DNA from: Trichosphaerium sp. ATCC 40318
Lineage: Eukaryota > Discosea > Flabellinia > Trichosidae
Assembly (NCBI GenBank): GCA_038496445.1
Contig: JALMLS010000585.1
Location: 186,001 to 250,000 of the forward strand
DNA: 64,000 bases
Direction: 5' to 3'
A program made the translations under genes and the position numbers. This document shows positions 22,678 through 34,063 of the stretch, in pieces. The stretch's first letter is position 1; each line of letters starts with the position of its first letter. The notes under the pieces are model-generated. The model was not told where the DNA came from and searched no databases. It saw only the letters and a program-made list of their open reading frames with translations.

Positions 22678-24225
22678 TTACCAATCTCACATGTCTGTTT
22701 CCTTCAAAAGGTTCACGTCCATGCAACATTCTTTACCAAAGTTATATTGTCATTTGCATATGTTCTATGACTTACCTGTAGTTATCATACAACACAAAGT
22801 CTCCATTATTAAGATGAACCAAGTACTGATTGCTTCTATCTCTTACAAGTTTTGTAAACTTGATATAAGCATCATACCAAGCCTCAACAACAGCCAAAGG
22901 TTGACGCTATTTAAGTGATTAGACAGAGTTTGCTATGAAACCACGATTGTAGTTTTACACACCAAAGGTTCCATGTTATTGTAAGAGTATCTTATTTGTT
23001 TCAAATCGCCACTTTGTGTTAATGAAAGAATAGGTGCAACAACCGTTTCACCTCCTTTATCGTTTTTTTTATGGAAAGTAATGTTTGTGCTTGAAAGAGT
23101 ATTCAATGTAATAGGATCATGTTCTTTCAAGTATGAAACAACTAGAAAATGCGTTAATACCAACATATGGGCATGATTGACAAGCGTCACAAGTTGAGAA
23201 ATAAAGCAACATAGAGACAAAGTATGTCAAAATCAAAGAAGAAAAAAAGCGGATTTCTTTTTTAATGTTCACGTGCTTTTTTGAGCGTCAGAGAATTTTT
23301 CTTCACCACCACTCTGTGGTTTTGTTACACAATGAATCAAGCGGTAACGTGGTGGGTTGTCATTGAAAGGAAGTAAAGTGTGTGCATTGGTTACTCCTGC
23401 ATCGACAGTATTTGAACTTTTTTTAGATCCCGCAGTAAACAGCATCTCTTCAACGCCCTTAACATGCGCAGTAATCTTATCCTCTCCTTGAACGAAATCT
23501 CGTCTAACATAGTAGCGTCACTTCACAAGTTACACATCTCTAATACGTACATTATCTTCTCTGTGTCCAAACCGCGATTCTTTACAACAGCAATACCATT
23601 TTTTCGAAGAGATTCACTAACAAAATCCTGAACAAAAGGGTTAGACCTCTTTCTGCTCGTGTAGATCAGAGATGAACATCGTGCCTTGTAGTTGTCATGA
23701 CTCCCTTCTCCGTATTTATGTGTCTAATAGAGGTAAACATCAGAATTTGAGGCCAAAACAGGTGCTGTACATACCACTGTATCCAAATCGGGATGTAGCA
23801 TTGGATCATCGATAAGACCTCCATAATGAGTTGCTAACCAATCCCATGTATAGAAAGAATCATGATTATCATTCCATAAGATGCTTAGCCCCTTCTTGCG
23901 TGGCTCAACATGATGCTAGCCGAAACAATTAATCGACCAATGCTTAAGTTCGGAAAGAACACGTACAGGCTTAATATCTTGTTTAATATCGATTGGATCT
24001 AGAATACGTTCTGAGGTATCAGGATCTAGATTTTTAGGAGAATTGCAGTTATGTCTAGACAGATATTTTAGCGTAAAGTCAAAGATGTTAGTAACGCTTT
24101 ATTTACCTTAACCACGTGAAGTTGTAATGGAACACTTTCGGTAAGAATCTATTCTCTCCTTCTGCTCCTTTCTGTTTTTGAAGGCATACTAGTTCAAGAT
24201 GTTTAGGTTTAAGTACAACAGACAT
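22678..24225 (-). CDS. Gamma-butyrobetaine/trimethyllysine hydroxylase-like 2OG oxygenase, iron site altered
   Basis: ATG at 24225. The N-terminal DUF971-like domain reads FHYNFTWLRHNCNSP. The catalytic jelly-roll follows: LSILWNDNHDSFYTWDWLATHYGG, IYTSRKRSNPFVQDFVSESLRKNGIAVVKNRGLDTEKI, GVTNAHTLLPFNDNPPRYRL then IHCVTKPQSGGEEKF, YLKEHDPITLNTLSSTNITF, WYDAYIKFTKLVRDRSNQYL, NNGDFVLYDNYR, and MLHGREPFEGNRHVR. The family makes carnitine precursors using Fe(II) and 2-oxoglutarate. Aligned with the family, the HxD iron ligand pair (HTD) is HTL here, so the Asp is missing, while the distal His (LHGR) is present. The protein also stops just after GNRHVRLVS, lacking the usual C-terminal helix. It is probably a catalytically impaired or repurposed paralogue. 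One intron (23276-23142) uses a GC donor. Confidence 0.8.
23142..23276 (-). other. GC-AG intron in the oxygenase gene (donor GCACGT)
   Basis: On the minus strand the exon ends ...GACGCTCAAAAAA and resumes with TTGTTTCATAC, giving FSDAQKIVSYLKEHDP, which aligns well with the family. This requires the donor GCACGT at 23276-23271. The GT four bases downstream leads to a stop. Confidence 0.55.
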
Positions 24226-24944
24226 TTCCTTCGGTTTAAATCTCGTGAGAGCTACAAAGACGCATCAGCGTTTAACATTCTTTTTAAGCTTTTCTCTTAC
24301 AATGGTCATCTGATCGTTTATTATCAGCCTCCACTGAGTATTTACGTCTACTGCGTTGGGAAACAGTTGTGTAGCGTGTTAGAAGAAGTCTGTTTAGCAT
24401 GAGGTGGTTTATCCGTTATGATATGAAAAAGTGAGAATTTATTTTTCCGTTTTGTTTCTTTTCTGAAAGTACCCAAGAATCCTAAGAATTAGTTGTTTCA
24501 TCCTCTGTACAGTTTTCACATAGCCTAACACTTTAAATAACAGACCATGAACTGATGTGCTCATTCTTTTGAGGCTGGCGATACGAAAGGGCTTGCTTTT
24601 TAAAACACTTGCCAAGTTACCTGGTTCCGCTTAAAACTGGGACTTTGTTATTTTTTGGTCAAAAACTTTTGTATTGATTGGCCTGCTGTCCATAGGCAAC
24701 TATACAGGAAACGCTATAAAGAAATTTGTGTACAAATATAAAGCACGCCCTCTTAGTTACCGACATTCGCAAGTCTTGTTCATTGGTTCCTACAACAACA
24801 ACACCTGATTGGAGGAAAACCTATCTCTTGGCTTGACCTTGGTCATGAAGCCTGAGGCTTGTTTTATGCAAAGTCACAGACATACAACAACCGAAAAACC
24901 AAAAACTTTTCCGAGTGCATCATAGTCACTGCGTTTGCCTCTAG
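24226..24944. other. Intergenic region with second copy of the short repeat
   Basis: Holds the likely promoter of the oxygenase gene (minus strand) and the second copy of the roughly 35-base sequence shared with 20.9 kb (24783-24818). A 67-codon frame at 24199-24402 runs antisense to the oxygenase start and is not convincing. Confidence 0.4.
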
Positions 24945-25631
24945 CCGTTGTTATGCCTCCAAGTTGTTGACATTATACGTAAAGTAGCCAACCTCCCATG
25001 TTCTCAAACGTACGTAAAACTGGTTTGTACAGCCATAAAAACTGCTAGCATACAATTTCTTGGTGCAACAAAAGGGTTTACACAAGTGAGATGGTGGGCG
25101 TTTGGACAAATCACTAGTGAGTCAGCATTGGTATTCTGTGAAACTGTAAGCAAGTCTTTATTGGCAAACTCAGTTACACCTGGTACTTACTGGTACAATT
25201 CTCGGTCGTGTTCATGGAGCATTTTGACAAACTAACGCGGTTCGGCCGTGAAATAGCCTACAAACACTCCAATGATCCCATACTCGCTTTGTTACAACAC
25301 GGGCACTTTTTAAACGCTATAAAGCTACTAAATATGGGTTTAGATAAGAAATACCTTCAAACACTTAAAATACGTATGTTATCATGTTTGTTGGCTTAAA
25401 TTTGTTCTTCTAAGATATGTAGGACCTATTCTTACAACAATCGCTGCTTCTACTGGAGTTAGACGATCATATAGGGAAAAGGCCATCATAAGCCTTGTAA
25501 ATGAGGTAACAGGCGCAGTTGTGGGACACCGTTATGAACAACCTGAGCTGATTCTTGAAAAGAAGTTGATGCACTTTGCTTGCTCAAACGGCTCGAGTGT
25601 ACTAATTTTGTGCGTGTTTTTTACTACCTAA
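24945..25631 (+). CDS. Orphan gene, exon structure incomplete
   Basis: The acceptor CTCTAG at 24944 opens the frame LLCLQVVDIIRKVANLPCSQ continuing to KTASIQFLGATKGFTQVRWW and SESALVFCETV. The frame must shift around 25145-25205 to reach FMEHFDKLTRFGREIAYKHS and LLQHGHFLNAIKLLNMGLDK. A phase-consistent GTATGT intron then leads to RPILTTIAASTGVRRSYREK and EKKLMHFACSNGSSVLIL, stop at 25629-25631. The middle join and the start codon are unresolved, so a frameshifted gene is possible. Amphipathic helices predominate. No family recognised. Confidence 0.45.
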
Positions 25632-25920
25632 AGTCACGTCTTGCTACTCTTTGGAGCTACTGTTTTTGAAAAAGCTTTTCGTTTTATATTGAAATAGAGT
25701 TTTATTCATGTCATGGGCAGCATCGCTTTTGAGACTGTTTCTATGAAAATTAAATTTCTATTTTGAACTTGTAGCTATGTTTCTATACTTATAGTTGTAA
25801 AAATCATTTTGCGAGTGGTTTATGTGCCGAGGAAAAGTACCGGCAGTCAAAGAAATTATTTTCAAAACAAATTTGAAAAAAGTCCTTAATAGGCTGACTT
25901 TTCTGTATTATAATAGAACG

Positions 25921-28041
25921 ATGCTATCTTTATTTAAATCCAAGTATAAAGTAAAAAAGGAGTCATGTGTCAAATACATTTCTGCTACCAAACATTATGA
26001 TGCAGCTTTTGTATTTAGAGAATTATTTGAGAATGCTGAGGACGGAAGTGTTGATGCTTGTTTATTGGCACTAACAAGAATGTATGCTGATTGTCCGTTC
26101 AAATGGAGAAAGGTACGTAATTTTCGTTGTACTTGGGTAGTACCAAATCACAATTCAATGTCACGAACGTGCTTTAAAGAACAAAACCAAAACAGTTTGG
26201 TTTTTTTTTGTTTGACTAAAGTGCACATCTCTCAGATTTACTATTGCTTATTAATCATATTAGATGCTTCAAATTATTGTAGATAACAAACCAAGCGTTG
26301 AAAGTATTCATAAAATGGTGGGTATACTGAAAGAAGCAGCACAGGAGAACCCAGAGAGAAGACTAAAAGTGGGCTATATTTTATCGACATTTGCTATTGT
26401 AAAAGAGGATATACAAGATCTACCGTCTTTGAAATTTATCGTGGATTTTTTGAAATCACGAGTAAGAGGAAAGTCATTGATCACATGGGCAATAAAACTA
26501 AAACGAATGGATATGGTTTCATTACTGATAAAGTCAGGTGAAGATCCAAATTCTGTTGACCTAGAAGCACTTAAGGTTGACCTCAATCGTCCTTACATCT
26601 CTTTATACCCCTACTTTTGTTTGATAATATTATTAAATGACAAGAATCTGAACACACTCAGAACAAGTGTTAAAAGAGTAGCCACATACTTCCAAGGTAA
26701 ACAATCCACCTCAATTTTTGATATTCCAGTTACCATTAACATTTCAATAGATTATCAGCCTTTTTTCCTTCCTAACAATACCACTACAACCAATAGTACT
26801 GAACATCCATCAGGTGCCAGTGGTATGCATTACTATTTTATTTGATTGCGTTTAATATCTATTTTTAGAGTATGCATCATCACTTCCACGTGAATTATTA
26901 AGCTTAATTTGTGACAATCTTGACATGTGCTCTTTGTTTAGATTTAGCTTGACTTGTAAACACTGCTCATGGGTTTGGACAGATAGTTCAAGACTTTCTG
27001 ACTACTTTGCTGTGTTACCTACAAGTTCAAGTTCGTTTAAAGTTTCTAGCATTCTTTCAAGAGAGGCAACTGCAAGGCATAATATATCTAGAATGAAGGC
27101 TAAAGGCATTAGAATGCCATACAAACACCATTCGCGTTATCAAGCAGACTTCAGTATGTCAAACGTTTTTCTTTGTCCATCATCAATCTTATTTATTTCT
27201 TTTCATCTATTAGGTTCTCCAGGGTATTGGTTGTTTAGAAACAAAGACGTCCAGAGATCATTTTGCTTTGATGTTAAACAGCGTTTATTTGAAAATATTA
27301 GCACTGAAAAAGCATGCATTCGTACTTTTGGAAGAAACAATGGTAACTTACTCGAAATTCTGTGTAGTAATAAGAATGATTGTTTCATTGCATGCAATGA
27401 CACAAAAATACAACTTCCTAGCTCTCTTGATTACGACAAATCAGCTTACTTTGATGACGACAAACAAGCACTTTTCGTTTCAAAAAGAAAGGGTTGCATA
27501 AAAATGGTTGATATATCTTCAGGCGTTATAGTCAGTAATAGCCCTGTTTTGGACTGTTTAGAAGGGTCATATACCCAGAACCTTATAGGTGTTATAAAGA
27601 AAAACCTTGACACGATCATCTTTGATAGAAGAACAGAGAATGAGGATATCGTATTAAATCATTGTAAAGGGGTGTCAATAATGAAAGTAGCAAAGCCAAT
27701 CTTATCGGACAAAACAGTTATTGTATCATGCTTAATGCTCAAGGACGCAATTTTCTATGATCTACGTATGCCCAATGTACCATTAAATATTGTTAGAGGG
27801 TGTGTTGATACATACAATGGTAAATTGTGGACAAAAGGTATGTTCATGTAATTTTTCTTTTCATTGAAACTTCTTTTGTGGTTTATTTAGTATAGGTAGA
27901 CATTTACATGTACTACCTTGTGATAAATGGCAAGGATTGTTTAAGTACTCCTATACCCGTGCTGCACATGACAATGTTTTGTTTAATTATTGGCATGGTA
28001 TCTTCGACTTTTCATCAACTGAAGCTACTTTCATCTTGTGA
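25921..28041 (+). CDS. F-box protein with N-terminal helical/ankyrin-like region
   Basis: The frame is open from 25822; ATG 25921 (MLSLFKSKYK) is my preferred start. Exons 1-2 (FRELFENAEDGSVDACLLAL; MLQIIVDNKPSVESIHKMVG) form a helical region ending in an ankyrin-like unit (LITWAIKLKRMDMVSLLIKS, GEDPNSVD). Exon 3 starts with an F-box: SSLPRELLSLICDNLDMCSL then FRFSLTCKHCSWVW (26876-26980). The remaining exons (SPGYWLFRNKDVQRSFCFDV; DDDKQALFVSKRKGCIKMVD; HLHVLPCDKWQGLFKYS) alternate short beta strands, compatible with a propeller-like substrate-binding domain. F-box proteins recruit substrates to SCF ubiquitin ligases. TGA at 28039-28041; GTGAGT overlaps it, so a further exon cannot be excluded. 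Confidence 0.68.
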
Positions 28042-28860
28042 GTATTTCCAAAACTTCAAAGATCGAACACAGTGTAGACGGTAGAACTAGTACGTAGTGA
28101 TAGCAACAGATAATGGATAATGTATGTTTTGTTAATGTTATTATGTTGTAATAAAAAACAGGATTACAAGCTTCATTATACACTTGAAATAGAAACTACA
28201 ATGTAAGAAAAGTCAAGTAAACGTTCATTCTAGCAAGTATGTTACTATCTGTATCTGTTTTCAACAATAGCCTAAGAAATGCCGAATATCACATGAGAAC
28301 GTTGTCATTTTTTCTTGATGTTGATTGCAAACACGTGACAACATTATTAATAGTTTTTACTTCTTTTTTTTTTCCGACTTTTTTTTCTGCCTCTGATTCA
28401 CAACGGTCCTTGCACTTATCTCCCTGCTCAAATAATTGTACACAGTGTCGCCCAAACAACTTTTTAAGAACTTTAGAAATTTGGTTTTATTAATCTTGTG
28501 TTGTTTTTAAATTGACATTTGCGCGGCTTGCAACAGGTTTTTTTGTAATATCATGTGGTGATACAATGTACATATCTGTAGTAGGAGATGATATATCAAT
28601 ACGTACTACACAATTTCTCCTCTTTGCTTGCTAGAAAAAGAAAAAAATGTAAGAAAAAAACAACACCAAAAACCAACATTAAAAAAAAAAAGTAATATTA
28701 GCACTGGAAGGGAAAATAGTGCTACAATTTACAAAGAAACTACTTCAATTTCTACACTAATAAAACAGCTCAAAGTGGTGAATAAAAGGATTTACTCTCG
28801 AGTGGTAACAACGAGATTTTTTGGGAAAAAAAAAACTTTCTTTGTTAACAAAGGGTCTGA
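28042..28860. other. Convergent intergenic region
   Basis: About 820 bases between the 3' ends of the F-box gene (+) and the FBXL gene (-). Open frames exist (28239-28493, 28628-29155 on +), but they are low complexity, lack good starts or overlap the FBXL exons antisense. No RNA gene or repeat recognised. Confidence 0.4.
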
Positions 28861-30715
28861 TCAAGGTACCTCTTGTATGATAGGTAGGTCATCTTTATCA
28901 AATCCAGCAATAAGAGAAGCATATAAAGTACGCATTTTAGGGGCTCCTGAGCCTTTCAGGAACGAGATAATATCATCACGAGAAAGCTTTGTGCATTCTT
29001 GTGCAAAGAGCATTTTTAAGCTGTGTCCATGCTCTGTAATAAGACCAAGAGATGTTTTATTTACTTGCTTATTTCTGAGAAACAAAGCATTCAACTTTGG
29101 ACACACAACAAGCAATTCACAGAGCCCTGAAGAAGATTTGTTAGCACAAACATAAAACTACAATGCAACAAAACTGACAAATTTGCAAATGGATCATCAC
29201 TCACCTCTATCACATTCAAGTTCGCTACAGTCTCTCAAGTCTATTGATTTAAGGTTTGGAAGTGAGTGAGCAATATCAGATAAGTCCCTATCAGTAACCA
29301 GACTTCCTTTAATGGAAAAAGTCAACAAAGTATATCATACAAGGTAGTGTCTTCAAAACTCCTTTACCTTGGATGTCAAGTACTTCTACACATGTCACAC
29401 TCGCCGCAAATGCTACCAATCCAATAGGTGATATTCTGCCGTTGAATTTGAGGTGAATCTCCTTTATCTTTTTGCACTGAGATCCAATTGCCAAAAGTCC
29501 TTAAAGACGGATAAGCGAAAGTTACAAAACGCATAAAGACTCTTGTACCTGCATCACCACATCCGGTGGCTGTTAGATTGAGGTGTGTAAGTTCTTTACA
29601 ATGCGTTGAAACAAGGTTGAATATAACTGGGGCAAGCTTGAGCTTGTGAAGGTGTAAATACTGCAAGTTTGTATTTTTCGAAATAAGAGAACCAATTCCT
29701 AAAGTAAGGTTAATCCTGATGTTTGCACATCTCTTATGTCTCACCTGGTTCTTTCAATCTAAAGCATCCTATACATAACAAAATAAGAACAACATTACTA
29801 AACGATTTCAAGGACAAACCTGAAACACTCAATTGCTTCAATTGTGTCAATTGTAGAGCTTGTACATCTTGGTCCTATCAAAATAGAGGTTAATTTTTCT
29901 ATTTTTAACCTTATCACGTGATAGTTTACCCTGACTTTACGACAATTTTGAATTTTTAAACTGGTTATCGTCTTTGGTATATGAACAAGTGTACTAACGT
30001 TGAGGCTTGGAACATTCTAAAAGCATCTTTGTTTAGTTGTACTTGAGGTTTTTTCGCTGTACTTTAATTGTTAAGTTCCTGAGCTTTGCTAACTTGTCTA
30101 GAGATTCTGGTAGTCCTAAATAGTTTTATTAAGACCATTAGATAATATATATAGGTAAAACAAGCGAGTTTGGTGAACACAAAGCGCTGAAATCACAAGT
30201 TCCTGAATGAAGAAAAAAAAAACTGATAATTGACTTTTAAATAAGTGTCAACGCGTAAAACAAACCTACGTACGTATTAAGTCTATGAATTCGATATTAA
30301 GCGTTACAAGCGAGGGTGGCAGTACTTTCAATATTTCACTTGGCAAGAACTAAAACTCTCTTAGTGAATGAAGCGGTTTTTACGTTATTTAATAACGCAC
30401 TCTGTCTTTACGGCGTTCTGTTATGTTTAACTCTTCCAACGCCGTCATTTTGCCAACAGATAAAACAAAAGGATGTTCAGAGAGTGGTTTATGATCTTTA
30501 GTGGGCGTAAGACTGCTTGGTATGGTAACGTTCTTTTGGCATCTTTTATAATTGTCGAATTAGTGGTAAGGTATGTTTTTAGTATCATTAACGTACGAAA
30601 ACGCGATTTTGAGAAGTGTTTTACAAGCTGAAGCAACATTTAGTAACGAAGCGAGTTCAACGCGTGGTAGTATGTGGTAACGCCATAATTCTATTGGAAA
30701 AGTAACAAGAGCCAT
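28861..30715 (-). CDS. F-box and leucine-rich repeat protein (FBXL type)
   Basis: ATG 30715 (an in-frame ATG at 30757 is the alternative). Exon 1 is an F-box: FPIELWRYHILPRVELASLL then NVASACKTLLKIAF. It splices in phase to KDHKPLSEHPFVL and MTALEELNITERRKDRVR. Further exons give LRR units: VLPPSLVTLNIEFIDLI, HIPKTITSLKIQNCRKVR, ALQLTQLKQLSVSG, NTNLQYLHLHKLKLAPVIFN, CKELTHLNLTATGCGDAGTR, CKKIKEIHLKFNGRISPIGL, LPNLKSIDLRDCSELE, CPKLNALFLRNKQVNKTSLG, and LKMLFAQECTKLSRDD. Stop TGA at 28861-28863. The LRR horseshoe would bind substrates for an SCF ubiquitin ligase. About 12 exons, introns 40-110 nt. Confidence 0.82.
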
Positions 30716-31038
30716 GTTTACTTGTTGCGTATTGGGTATTAAATGAAAAGGAGGCAAACCAAAATATTTAGAAATTAGTGAAATTTCGGAAAAAACTCAT
30801 AGATTTTTCAAAAGCGTCTAGTTTGACACGTCACAGTAGGTTTTGCAGCTTGAGTTAGAAAAGAAGATTGTGGTAACAGGTCAAGTTTTCGACATTTACA
30901 AATATATGCAATACGTTGCTAAATTGCAGTTTTTTGACTTTGTTGAGTCTTGTTGGTTTTCTAACAAGCCAGTATTATAGCCAACATCTTGTTTTTGTTT
31001 TCCATACCCTAACCAAGTAAGTTGGGAATACAGACCTT

Positions 31039-31816
31039 TTACAACGTACACCACTTACGTTTTTCCTTTTTCACTTTAACCCCAATAATTATTGGTAAAA
31101 GTACATCAGGGAGGGTATTTTGACGTAATAATGTCATGTCTTGCTCGTTACAAATAATGATGTTTTCCATGTCAAACCATTTTGTAAGAAATGGATCTCT
31201 AGCATCCACGTTAAACATATCCACATCCATAAGATTGAGATAATTATTGTGCCAGAACTACAAAAATTGGCTAGATAAATTGACCCATTGTTTCACTTGA
31301 GTGTACGCACAATAACGTAACTAACTCTCTAACATATTTACTGAAAGCTAAAAACGACGTACTTCAAAACGTGTACATAGCCGTCAATATTTATTCGCCT
31401 GTCGGCCTCTGGTGACAGAGGAAAAATAACGACTGTGAAGTTTGAAGGTAGTTTTCCTAATTGCTGCAGTTGTAAGCCACAACAACAAAAATCATAGTAC
31501 CTCCACAATCGTTCGCAATCTTTTCTAGGGCATCTGTATTATCGTTCAATCGTCCATCAAGTCTGTCAAAGAAGATATCGCTTCGTGAGGTGTCCGCAAA
31601 AAAAAAATAAAAGTTGTTGGTGTGTTTAGTGCTTGGATGCTGTGAAACCGTGAACTGTTTAAGAGCTGAAGAAATATTATTGGTGTAAAATTGATCAGAA
31701 CTCGCAAAATGAACAGTTCCCAACGGTTTATAAGCTATGCCTGAAAAAAGATCAAACATGTGGAAGTGTTGTAAATACTCAACTGGCTTATCACATACGA
31801 ACAGAATAGCATTCAC
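31039..31816 (-). CDS. Orphan cytosolic protein
   Basis: Three exons with phase-consistent joins. Exon 1 from ATG 31816 reads MNAILFVCDKPVEYLQHFHM, AYKPLGTVHFASSDQFYTNN, and SDIFFDRLDGRLNDNTDALE. A 45-nt intron joins ANDCGG to KLPSNFTVVIFPLSPEADRR. A second joins INIDGY to FWHNNYLNLMDVDMFNVDAR, then FDMENIIICNEQDMTLLRQN, LLPIIIGVKVKKEKRKW, and stop at 31039-31041. No signal peptide or membrane segment. It starts 77 bases from the divergent GTPase gene at 31894, so the two probably share a bidirectional promoter. Family unknown. Confidence 0.6.
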
Positions 31817-31893
31817 TTAACAGGGGTGGCCTTTGTGATTTTGACGTTATAACCTAACAAAAACCAGCGTACATCGCAACACGTTCACCAACA

Positions 31894-33111
31894 ATGAAAG
31901 CACCAGGAGAAGACAGGGTATACAACATACTGGTTTTTGGCGATAACCACCAGGGCAAAAGTAGCTTGTGTAATACCTTCGGTCATGTACATTGCGGGTG
32001 GGGCGTTCCAAGGCTTGCTACAGGTAGGCATGCAGGTCGGGGTACCATAAAATACTCCAAGCATCAGGTACATATCGTTCGTACAGGTCATTATGCTGAA
32101 AAACTGTACAGGTGGTTTGTACAAAGTCGTTTACATTCGAAGGTGAGACTTGTGAGCCAAAGACGTTCAATTTTTTCGATACAGCTGGAAGGAAGTTCAA
32201 AAACCCTCTTTCAAGCGATGATAAGAGACTTGTCAAAGAAATCATCGAAGGAATGGCAGAAGTACGTTTGTATTGTCCGTTTCAGTCAAGTTAGTCAGCT
32301 GGTTATTTCGCCAGTTATTTTTCGCTCTGGAAGCACTTTGTTTGTGTTGTAGTATCCATTGAGAACTAGTTGACTAACTTGACTGAAACGGACAATATTT
32401 ATGCAATCTTTTTACTTTTTTTTCATCGAATATCTACGACCAGTTCTCACGACAAGTGAGTTAGCGTTTAAACTAACGATGGTTGAAACTGACCGTATTT
32501 TCTCCTCAGGGTACTGACTTAACAGATGAGGAAAGGAGTTCTTCTCCAGTTTGTAAAGAAAATAAGATTGACACGATAATAATACTTGTGAATGCTGAGT
32601 CCCTTATTAAAAAAGAAACGTATGAATCACGTGTTTACCTTATCTGACTTTTGTTTCAAGCAAAAACTACACAACTACCATTGCAGGATGGTGGAGTAAC
32701 ACAGTAGAAACCCATACAAAAACGACAGAGAAAGTATCCTGTTCAGGTATAGGTTTTGTTCAACCATTATATGACGCAATCGAGGAACTTGTTGGTATGC
32801 GCTAGTGAAAACTACTTTGGTTTTGTTCACGTCTACAAATGAAAAGTTACAGATCATTATTTTTAGGAAGTTACCCTCTTGTTTGTTGTACACACATGGA
32901 TAAAGTGCCCCAACATTTGATACCTGATGTTAAGGCTGCTATGAAAATGCTTGCTCATGAAAGTAATATATGTTATGTATCTACGTGGGGTGGAAGAGAG
33001 AGACGTCTTTCTGAAAAAGACAAAGAAACTTACTATGGCTTGACTCTTAAGATGGTAGTCGATGTTGATGGAACACAAAGTCGTAAAGTAGCAGCAAAGA
33101 GAAAAAAGTAG
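31894..33111 (+). CDS. P-loop GTPase, unassigned family
   Basis: ATG 31894. Exon 1 carries the P-loop VYNILVFGDNHQGKSSLCNTF (G1, GDNHQGKS). Phase-consistent exons give GRHAGRGTIKYSKHQ (switch I region), then FTFEGETCEPKTFNFFDTAG (G3, DTAG). After a 248-nt intron (32262-32509) containing a 27-bp inverted repeat come DLTDEERSSSPVCKENKI, IIILVNAESLIKK, GIGFVQPLYDAIEELV, and YPLVCCTHMDKV (G4-like THMDK, Lys-Asp pair reversed as MDK). The C-terminus is basic (KVAAKRKK), stop at 33109-33111. About 300 residues. It looks like a septin/AIG1-like or other TRAFAC GTPase. The join near 32640-32690 is the least certain. Confidence 0.72.
32271..32397. repeat. Intronic perfect 27-bp inverted repeat, 73-base loop
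   Basis: The left arm 32271-32297 (TATTGTCCGTTTCAGTCAAG...) is the exact reverse complement of the right arm 32371-32397. The element lies wholly inside intron 3 of the GTPase gene, making that intron about three times the usual length here. The structure resembles a short non-autonomous transposon (MITE) or a hairpin-RNA precursor. No coding capacity and no obvious target-site duplication. Confidence 0.88.
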
Positions 33112-33270
33112 TACTGTTTTAATTACTACCATCCACTCTGAGCATACTTTTTCAACACATCTATGCATTCCTCAATGTGCCACTTTAACTTGTACTTTAA
33201 TTCATAAATACCTTTTTGTATTTGCATTTATCAATTTTATTCTAAACACGTTGTAATGAGTTGTACTAGA

Positions 33271-33565
33271 GGACTACAAATCTAAAAGTGAGCATTTACT
33301 TTGTGGCTAAAATGCTAAGCGTGATTCTTTCTTTTAGCGACTCACTATGGGCGTCTTAACAAGATTCCAATGCTACATACCGATTTAGAGAGTGGTAGGA
33401 TGCAGTGGTGTCCTTTAATTCATGGCATCATTGTATTTTGTCAACGCACTTCTGATCTGCATAATCAAGTATAGTAGAGACCTCAAGAAGCTGGCAGCAC
33501 TCCATGAATCCAAGTTGAAGCCAGGAAATTGGTTGGACATCCAGCCTAACAATAATCAACTGTAG
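33271..33565 (+). pseudogene. Coding-like fragment without clear start
   Basis: After an acceptor at about 33338 the frame reads HYGRLNKIPMLHTDLESGRM and QWCPLIHGIIVFCQRTSD. A further segment in another frame, KLAALHESKLKPGNWLDIQP, ends at TAG 33563-33565. The two are separated by only 19 bases with GT...AG ends, too short for a normal intron here. No start codon or family was identified. It may be a gene remnant or part of an unresolved gene. Confidence 0.3.
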
Positions 33566-34063
33566 TATTGGACTCATACGTCTTTCTCGCCTACTCTAAT
33601 ACCGAACGTATTGATGATGAAGCTAACAGCAGTAAACCCACTTATCAACTAGACATTAACTGCAAACAAGTTGTATCAATGCATGTGTTTATTTATAGTG
33701 CAATTTTGCATACCAGCCTAAAAACACGTGTTCGAGCTTTGACAGAGGCGCTATGTAGAAACTAGTCGCGCTCATGTCGTCTCGCCAATGCAATAAACAA
33801 GCACCTAGCGCGTAGAAAACGTTTAATTAGAGCGAAATACAAATGCTGTAAAAAAGTGTCAAATTGCAGTGAACTGTTAACGATTTTGTTAAATTTAGCA
33901 TAATGAAGCATGCTTTAGAATTCTGGTTTGTTTACCTTCCTAGACCTTTTTTAACCTGAAAAAAAGCGTACTATACAATCACGCATATAAGTACGTGAGT
34001 TTAGACTAGTTTTTAAATGGAAACAACGGAATAACGGATACATTACAAATAACGTTAAACAAT
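33566..34063. other. Intergenic region upstream of the GTPBP1/2-like gene
   Basis: Contains a 65-codon frame (33568-33765) that opens at TTG rather than ATG, a CACGTG hexamer within AACACGTGTTCG (33723), and AT-rich sequence up to the GTPase start. Nothing else recognised. Confidence 0.35.
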
